Source: Balanoglossus misakiensis (Eukaryota > Hemichordata). From it: a DNA stretch of 64,000 bases. Below are positions 57,396 through 64,000 of the stretch, piece by piece (position 1 is the stretch's first letter; each line of letters starts with the position of its first letter). Location of the stretch: assembly GCA_040954595.2 (NCBI GenBank), contig CM082590.2, forward strand, positions 9,114,001-9,178,000. The letters run 5' to 3'. Under the pieces are notes generated by a model, which was not told the origin of the DNA, made no database searches, and saw only the letters and a program-made list of their open reading frames with translations. The translations under genes and the position numbers were made by a program.

Positions 57396-60300
57396 ATGGA
57401 CGAAAGTGACCGTTTCACATTGAAACTCGGACCGAAATGTAACCTGATCGTGTCCGCAAACGCGATCAAGAACGGTTTGGATCAGGACATACAGTCGATG
57501 TCCGAAGACTGTGAGATGGAGAGTGGAATCACACCATCGGATATCAACAGTGAAATTAGACTCAGCGTACAAGGTAACATATTATATTCCTATACATTTT
57601 CTCATTATTCTCGCGAATAGCCATACTTTTTTACTTTATAAATATATATGTTGATCGCCTGTGTGTTGTCATGTTTTGACTTGTCCTGCAACTTGCTAGC
57701 TGATGTCAAAGGTTAAAGCATGAACCTAGTCATTCACCCATTACATATCATGTATTTTCAGAAGTTTTCAGGCAAAATGTTCTCAGATCTCCCCTTTCCT
57801 GAGCATTCGTGTTTTGCAATCAAAAAGCCAGAGTTAATTTTATGCGTTATATAAAGCCTGTATGCGTTGATCAACCATGATGCATATAGTTTGTTATTGT
57901 TTGGATATCCAACTCCAGTTAGTTAGTCATTAGCTCCCTGACATCCAGCTAACTGGTGTCAATGATGTCCATTGGAAATTTCCTTCCTGACCAGTTTCAA
58001 ATGCTTATGTGGCATTTTCACATGAAAGGCGCTTCATATATATTCATTGAACATTTTTATTGTTGACGAAAGGATACAAGTCAGGACATGACATCAGTTT
58101 CAACAATAACAATGCTTATTGTACTGCATAATAGGTTATGTTGATGAGATTAGTACCAGGCATTTCAGCATGTTATGGGGATTTGAAAAAATGTTTAGTT
58201 AATCCACAGAACAAAGATACTGAAGAAATAGCCAAACGCTACTTGAAGTACTGACTTTATCATCTAAGATAAAAGTCTCAAAACTTTTCTCCTGCTTTGC
58301 TCAAGGGACAACTTTAGATTATTCTCTCTTTAAGAAAAACAAATTAGGGGCCACCTTGCAAAGTTTTGAATGATGGAGATCTTTCATTGGCTGGATCTCC
58401 ACTTTCCATGGCAACCGTGGTTTAATGGACCTATCATTATTTGTGTTACAGACTGCTATGTGGCTTGGGAGGAAGCAAAGAGGAACCAGAGAGAAGAGAA
58501 ACTCCGTGAATTTTTTGTAATGTGTACTCAGCGATTGCTGAATCACTTTGATGAAAAGACTCTAACCAGTAAAGGTGAGTATTTCGGGTCCAAATATTTT
58601 TAACCCTTTCACCACCATGGTTCAGTCCAAACCCATTGTTTTCTAGGGTACGGTTAGACCTCTAAAGAGAAAAATGGGGGTGAAAGGGTTAAGAGAATCA
58701 AAATCAAACTTTTTTGTACTTATCTGAGAAGTTCTTTGGGTTGGCCCAAAGCTTGTTGGGCTTGTTGTCATTGAATGCATACTTTGTTTTCTACTGAAAC
58801 AGTTATCAAATTAAGGTAATCAATTTGTTTGACGTTTTTATCATTTTAATATTTCAGATAAGATGATCATCTTGAATTTCCTCTGCTTGTGTGGAATTTT
58901 CAAGGTCAAAGGTAATAAGGATGTGGAGCCAGTGTCTTCCGTCAGTACAGATGACAAATCACTTCAGAATAAGGATGGACGTCTAAGTTCGTACGACTCA
59001 GAGACATTGACCAATGAGAGTTCTGGAGATTTCTCAGACGATGAAACCGAGGAGACACGCGGAAGGGATACGAAAATGCCAAGACGCACCACTGAGGGCG
59101 CTAAAAGGTGTGACACTGTCCAATCTATAGATGGAGAGTTGACGTCACCTCGGATAAAAACCGAGCCATTATCCCCAGGTCAGTGTGCTGGGAAAACTGA
59201 TCAAGCAGAAATGCAAGGACACCAGGGTACCATAGAGGGCGCGGTTTCAAACGACAGTCTACCCCAGATGATGTCATTGCAGCCTTTGAAAGATTACCCT
59301 TTGACCTCTCCAGGAGTTGCTGTTGCTGGATTTTTACCATATGCCGGATGGCTGCAAGGGAAAGACAGCTTAGGGAATTATGGAGCTGGACGAGTAGACA
59401 TGTTGTATCCGTTAAACAAGGTGGCAATGGTTGGTGCAAGTTTTAACCCCTACCAACAGAACTTGAACAGTATTGGGATTTTCAAGGAAACTGGTGTGAA
59501 CGAACAAAGACCAGAGAATAATTCAAGTGATGGAAATGCCATGGAGGAAATGGTTAGGGCTGAATGTGGAACAGCGAAAAATGTTCTCGGCAGTGTGGGT
59601 TATTTCAATGCAGGATTACTGAACAACCAGGATGATGTTGGAAATATGCAGGGAGAGAAAGTTCGACCGAAGAGAAAGCAGACAGTTCCGAGACGGAGCG
59701 TGCAGAATCCTGAAGGAGATGAGCCATTTCAGTGCGTGCAGTGTGACATGACTTTCAAACTGAAAGCTGAGCTGAAGGTTCACACGATGCAACATGACGG
59801 GGTGAAACTGTTTGAATGTGAGTTTTGCGACCGGACTTTCTTCAGTAACAAACAGTTGGTGTATCACGTCCGTGTGCACTCTGGTGAGATGGCGTTCACG
59901 TGTGTAGAGTGTGGGAAGGCGTACCGCGATCGCAGTAATCTTCAGAAACATATGAAGACACACTTGGGTGAGGGATTGTATACTTGCGAGGTCTGTGGCA
60001 AGGTTTCCATCCAGAAAAGTGATCACGCGAAACACATGCGACAGCATACTGGAGAGACACCATTTAAATGCGATGAGTGTGGAAAATGTTTTAACGAAGT
60101 CAGTCAACTTTACCATCACGCGAAAGTCCATCAAGCCAAGAGTATTTTGTGTGAGTATTGCGGGCAGAGTTTCAGGATGAAATCTGCGTTGGAGGTGCAC
60201 TTAAAGACGCACACTGAAGCATCTTATCCGTCGGGGAAGCCGCTGAAAGACGCTGAGAAAAAGCTTCATACATGCAAAATATGCGGCGAAGTTTGTCGGT

Positions 60301-61385
60301 CTCGAACGCAGTTGAAAACGCACAGACGAACGAAACACCGGAAGCCGCAATTCCCGTGCCATTTCTGCGGAGAATTTTACGAGAACCCGGATACGTTGCT
60401 GAGTCACGCGAAGGAAGCCCACGGACAAACTGCTCTTGCGCCGGAGAAAGTCTACGTGAACGGGAAACGAATGTTCAAGTGTCATAACTGCGGGAAGTGC
60501 TTCAAGGACCGGTGCGGGCTGACGCGCCACGTGAGAGGACACTCGGACAAAAAGCCGTTCTCCTGCGATCTCTGTGGCGCCGGCTTCCGGGCGAAACAGA
60601 ACCTCATTGCGCACAAAGTGAAATACCAGCACGGAGAAAATGCTGATCCTACAGAACAGGTATCGGGAAGCGCGCCGAGGTACCAGTGCGAGTTTTGCGA
60701 TCGGGTCTTCAGTTGCAAAAACGATGTCGTGTATCATCGTACGACGCATACGGGAGAACGGGCGTATAAATGCCAGGAGTGCGGACAGGGGTTTAATGAC
60801 AAGGCTAACCTGAGACTTCACATGAAGAGACACACAGGCGAAGGCGTCCACAAGTGTCACATCTGTGGCAAAGTCTGCATGCAGAGAGGTGACCTCAATA
60901 AACACATTCGCATTCACACCGGGGAGAAACCTTTCAAATGCGAGATGTGCCCGCGAGTCTTCACCGAGCCCAGCTACATGTACAAACACATGCGGGTCCA
61001 CACCGACAAGCCCTTCAAGTGCGAGCACTGCGACGAGAGGTTCGAGATGCGACGACTCCTGCACAACCACAAGCGGGTGCACATGAACTTGGACTTCAAG
61101 TGCGACTACTGCACGATGACTTTCGGTAACAGGCACAACCTCCGACAACATATAATGAGAAACCACGCCAGCGAGAAATACAGTAACGAGATTACGCTGA
61201 GTTCGGAAACAGCGTGGGAATTTATCCCAGTTGTTCAGGGACAAACCACAGAAACATCCGAGAAAACAGCTCCAAATTCTATCACAGTTCAAAGTTCTGG
61301 AGAATTCACTGTAACATCAGCTTCTGTGCCCACAGATTCAGTTTCGAATTCTGACACAGTATCTGTAAAGGACAACCCAAATTAA
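57396..61385 (+). CDS. Gene F: WEEAK-module protein with about sixteen C2H2 zinc fingers
   Basis: Three exons give 942 residues: 57,396-57,573, 58,452-58,574 (123 nt) and 58,858-61,385, with phase-1 GT-AG introns. Exon 1 contains KCNLIVSAN and is the longest exon 1 of the family (59 codons plus one base). Exon 2 begins DCYVAWEEAKRNQREEKLRE. Exon 3 opens DKMIILNFLCLCGIFKVKG. The linker is acidic and Ser/Gly-rich with the SUMO-consensus IKTEP (near 59,154). Fingers run from FQCVQCDMTF to FKCDYCTMTFGNRHNLRQHI, in two groups of about ten and six split by a short spacer (near 60,640-60,680). A Ser/Thr-rich tail ends the protein. The coding part of the fingers is more GC-rich than the introns. It is probably a DNA-binding nuclear regulator. 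AATAAA lies at 61,894. Confidence 0.88.
58600..58692. mobile_element. TTAA MITE family 1, best copy, in gene F intron 2
   Basis: The ends are TTAACCCTTTCACCACCATGG and TGGGGGTGAAAGGGTTAA, inverted over about 14 bp (TTAACCCTTTCACC) including the TTAA target. The element is about 93 bp and starts 25 bp after the exon 2 donor. Confidence 0.9.
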
Positions 61386-62357
61386 AGGTATACAGTCACC
61401 TCTATTCGAAAGAAACTATCACCAAACTCACAATTATGCAAGTCTGCCAAAGTAAAAGAGCATTGTGGACAATAGACTGATCAATGCATCCATGGAATCT
61501 GGTGAAAATCTATCAAGTCCTCCACAAAACTTCTACAGACTAGTACATGCATTTGATACATTTCATATTGCAATAATTGTAAATTAGTTTATGTCTTCCA
61601 TGCCAACCAAGCATTGAATACAAATGAGAGTTGAAATGCAGTATGATGTGTGGAGTAGAATTTGGATACTAGATTTTGTGAAGTCTTGGCCTAATGCAAT
61701 AAGTCATTAAACAATGCATCCAGGAGTATATTTTGACTCTCACAGCCAGAAAATATATGGCTTACTGTTAACATAGCAAGATCATGAGACATGCATAGTT
61801 GCATGAAATTTGTGGTAGTTCAAAAAATATTATGCATCAGTACATTTGTAGTTAAATTTGCAGCGCACAAAGATATTAACATGCCTACTGTGGAATAAAA
61901 TGTATGCATAGTGACTCCTTTTTATTTTTAACCAGTGAGTTGTATTGTATTTAAAATCTTGGACGAACTTGACATTCAGACTTGATTTTTCCAAGTGTGT
62001 ATTATAATTACTCACAGAAACTTTCTTTCATTTGTACGATCCAGAAATATAGTTTTTATTCATTAAATAGAGTACATGATACAACAATTCGTGATAGTCT
62101 CTTTCTTTATTTCACTTTGAAAATAACAACAGCACCTTATATGCAGTCTCTTTTACTCCCTCACTATAATGGTTCAGTCCAAACCCATTGGAGAATGTAA
62201 AGTTGCCATGGTAATGACAGCAGATCATGTAACTATGGTAACGTTACTATGGCAATGAAAAGCTCCCCTGAGACTGCTGTAAATGAGCCGAGAAATGGGG
62301 ATCTGAAATTTGCACATAAACAAACACAGAAAGAGGATGTGCGACTTTTATTCGGGG
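61386..62357. other. Convergent intergenic region of gene F and HDHD2-like gene
   Basis: Starts with a family 2 MITE end (TTAAAGGTATACAGTCACCT, 61,383-61,402) directly after the stop of gene F, then the AT-rich 3' untranslated region (AATAAA at 61,894) and a truncated family 1 MITE (62,153-62,193). A CCATGGTAATG/ATGGTAACG repeat lies at about 62,205-62,255. No gene seen. Confidence 0.55.
61894..61899 (+). terminator. Polyadenylation signal of gene F
   Basis: AATAAA lies 509 bp after the stop codon. Confidence 0.45.
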
Positions 62358-63919
62358 TCAACTATTTTGTTGTTTCAAATGTTCAATGATTACATCCACA
62401 GCAGCTGGAAAGTCTTGACACACAACTGATGGTGGTGGTGATATCTTGTTCTCATCATTTGCTCTGTATTTTCCTGGAAAAATATAAAATGATGAAGCAT
62501 TTATAGTCCATATCTGGAACGTGATGGTGGCTTAGAATTTTACACACATGATTCTTTGGGGGATTTGGAAATCTTTGACTTTTGATGCAAAATTCTCAAT
62601 TCAGTATTCATCTCTTAACAAATCTTAGGAAGTATGTAGTCTGAACTCCAGCTAAAACGGCATCTGTTGTAATATAAACAGATAAACAGTAAAACCTGTC
62701 TAAACCGAACCCTGTTTAATCTGGAATCCTGTCTTTACAGAACAGTCTCATTTTCCAGTCCCTTCCAAATCTTTGATTATATTTATAAAGTTCTTCTTAC
62801 CTGTCTGGACGAGAATTCCTTGCATGCCAGCATTTTGTGCCCCTCCAACATCATCCCGTACATCCTAGAATGAGAAAACAGAAAATATACACTGAGATAT
62901 CCAATGATACTCGAAGAATTGCTTGTCTAAACCGAACCCTGTCTAATCTGGAAACCTGTCTGTATCGAATACATTCAGTTCCTTTTGCATAGAACCACAT
63001 GTTAAAAGAACCTCGGTCTATAAACCGGGCACCTTTGCACACTGAACAACTTCTCTGGTCCCTTTGGTGTTCAGTTAAGACAGGTGTTACTGTTCTTTCA
63101 TCTTTGAGATTTTTGCTTGTTTTTATTACATGCAGTCATATTGGAAGATAGATTGTTGTTCCATACTGCATTAATGCATTTCTATATACTATAAACTCAT
63201 AAATCGTGACATACATCACCAATCATGATTGTATTTTCTGCCTCCCATCCCAGGCCACTCAGCGCCGAAAGGAAGAATTCTCCCTGTGGTTTTCCGACAA
63301 CAGTGGCTCTGCGATCCGTGGCGTATTCCAGACCCTCTACAAAAGGACCAGGACCAAGCGCCAAGCCGTCACTTCGCTTGTAGTATCTCGCTTTGTGAAT
63401 TGCTATCAACGGATGACCTTCTAGGACCAGTCTGGAATTACATAAAAAAAGAAGAAGTCTGGATTATAACAAAAACACAACTTCAGGTAATGTATGATAC
63501 TGAATCAGTTACATATTAGTTTTTCTCAGTAGAATTTCTATAATATCTGAGGATGTATTGCAGTGTTTCATCTAGATGGGGGGATTCGCCCCATACTGAC
63601 AAGTTGGCAAAGGGGGACATATATCCCCTGCTGAATGAAACACTGGTATTGTGAAAAGAATAATCATGAAGCAACATCATTAAATAAACTTCCTCCTCAA
63701 AAAATTCACTTGGTGATCTTTTAGCTTAGAAGCTGAAAGATTCCTTGCTAACAAAAATGTTTCACAGTACTTCTTCATGTACACAACCGGAATGTAAAAC
63801 TCAAAATATTTTGGATTGAAAAAAAGATACTTGCCTGAATGCCTGGTTCATTGTCTCGTAATTGAAACAGTCTGGGGCAAGACCAACTACTACAGTGTTA
63901 GGATCATGGGTTGGGATAC
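62358..63919 (-). CDS. HDHD2: HDHD2-like HAD-family hydrolase, 3' part
   Basis: Four exons on the minus strand cover the C-terminal half: 63,919-63,835, 63,431-63,215, 62,864-62,801 and 62,473-62,358 (stop at 62,358). The 5' exons lie beyond the window edge. The product contains [39 protein letters not shown], the motif III lysine in ATVVGKP, and the acidic motif [14 protein letters not shown] split over an intron, which places it in the HAD superfamily, C2-cap group, close to vertebrate HDHD2 and LHPP. Those families are Mg-dependent phosphatases; the substrate of HDHD2 itself is unsettled. The first intron in view uses a GC donor (CAG|GCAAGT), the others GT. The C-terminal tail is slightly shorter than I expect for the family. 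Confidence 0.92.
62689..62770. mobile_element. Family 3 MITE, truncated copy
   Basis: Starts AACAGTAAAACCTGTCTAAA, continues CCGAACCCTGTTTAATCTGG, and is lost after about 80 bp. It lies in the last intron of the HDHD2-like gene. Confidence 0.8.
62922..63092. mobile_element. Family 3 MITE in HDHD2-like intron
   Basis: TTGTCTAAACCGAACCCTGTC with CTAATCTGGAAACCTGTC at the left and TTTGGTGTTCAGTTAAGACA with GGTGTTACTGT at the right. It matches the element at 43,806-43,983, with a decayed left tip. Confidence 0.85.
63561..63646. mobile_element. Family 4 MITE, short copy
   Basis: Ends CAGTGTTTCATC and GAATGAAACACTGG; inside GATGGGGGGATTCGCCCC and GGGGGACATATATCCCC. It lies in the intron upstream of the 63,431-63,215 exon. 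Confidence 0.8.
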
Positions 63920-64000
63920 CTGTTGTAAAACAAATACATGTAGTAGAATATCACATCGTTTTATGTTCCAATCTCATCAAAAAACAAAAAGAGAAACTAT

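Noticed and set aside
60201-61292. 363-codon minus-strand frame opposite gene F
   Set aside because: Antisense shadow of the GC-richer zinc-finger coding exon; the plus strand has regular C2H2 spacing.

Overview
The window is from an animal nuclear genome. The evidence is spliced genes with GT-AG introns, AATAAA signals, C2H2 zinc-finger arrays, a NACHT-type innate immune receptor, an HDHD2-like phosphatase, tRNA-derived repeats and many short inverted-repeat transposons. The N-terminal death-effector-like domain on the NACHT protein and the set of lineage-specific zinc-finger genes suggest a marine invertebrate such as a lancelet, hemichordate, echinoderm or lophotrochozoan. I cannot name the species.

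Layout. Positions 1-15,700 hold no gene I can support. They are repeats: a C-rich tandem block (1-620), three related units with tRNA-like promoter boxes (about 1,986-3,360), a 700-bp fold-back element (4,025-4,735), a mosaic of segmental copies (5,160-7,935), an 88-bp satellite (8,338-10,583) interrupted by a palindrome-rich 639-bp repeat (to about 12,020), and an exact 80-bp array (13,761-14,268). From 15,781 on the window is gene-rich: gene A (+, CENP-B-type helix-turn-helix), gene B (+, four zinc fingers), a 2,264-residue DED-NACHT receptor (-), gene C (-, two short basic modules), gene D (-, nine zinc fingers), gene E (-, about 27 zinc fingers), a MULE/SWIM transposase-derived gene (+), gene F (+, sixteen zinc fingers), and the 3' part of an HDHD2-like gene (-) at the right edge.

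Main result. Genes A, B, C, D and F share one unnamed N-terminal module. It has a short first coding exon ending in phase 1, a second exon of exactly 123 nt (phase 1-1) with a WEEAK-like motif, and a large third exon opening with a D-K-x-x-x-L-N-F-L motif. The same module is joined to unrelated DNA-binding ends: a Tigger/CENP-B helix-turn-helix, C2H2 arrays of different size, or basic repeats. Four of the five also carry psi-K-x-E SUMO-consensus sites in an acidic linker. The layout resembles KRAB, ZAD or SCAN families, in which one effector or oligomerisation module is spread over a cluster of regulators, but I do not recognise this module. I read the cluster as a local family of nuclear factors built by exon shuffling. 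Their targets may be the transposable elements that crowd the same region; that last point is inference only.

Other notable items: the NACHT receptor has large (about 163-residue) internal repeats after the ATPase instead of an obvious classical LRR array. The MULE-derived gene carries two SUMO-interaction-like motifs and a duplicated exon. An approximately 90-bp TTAA-flanked MITE occurs eight times, including the same intron of genes A, C and F.
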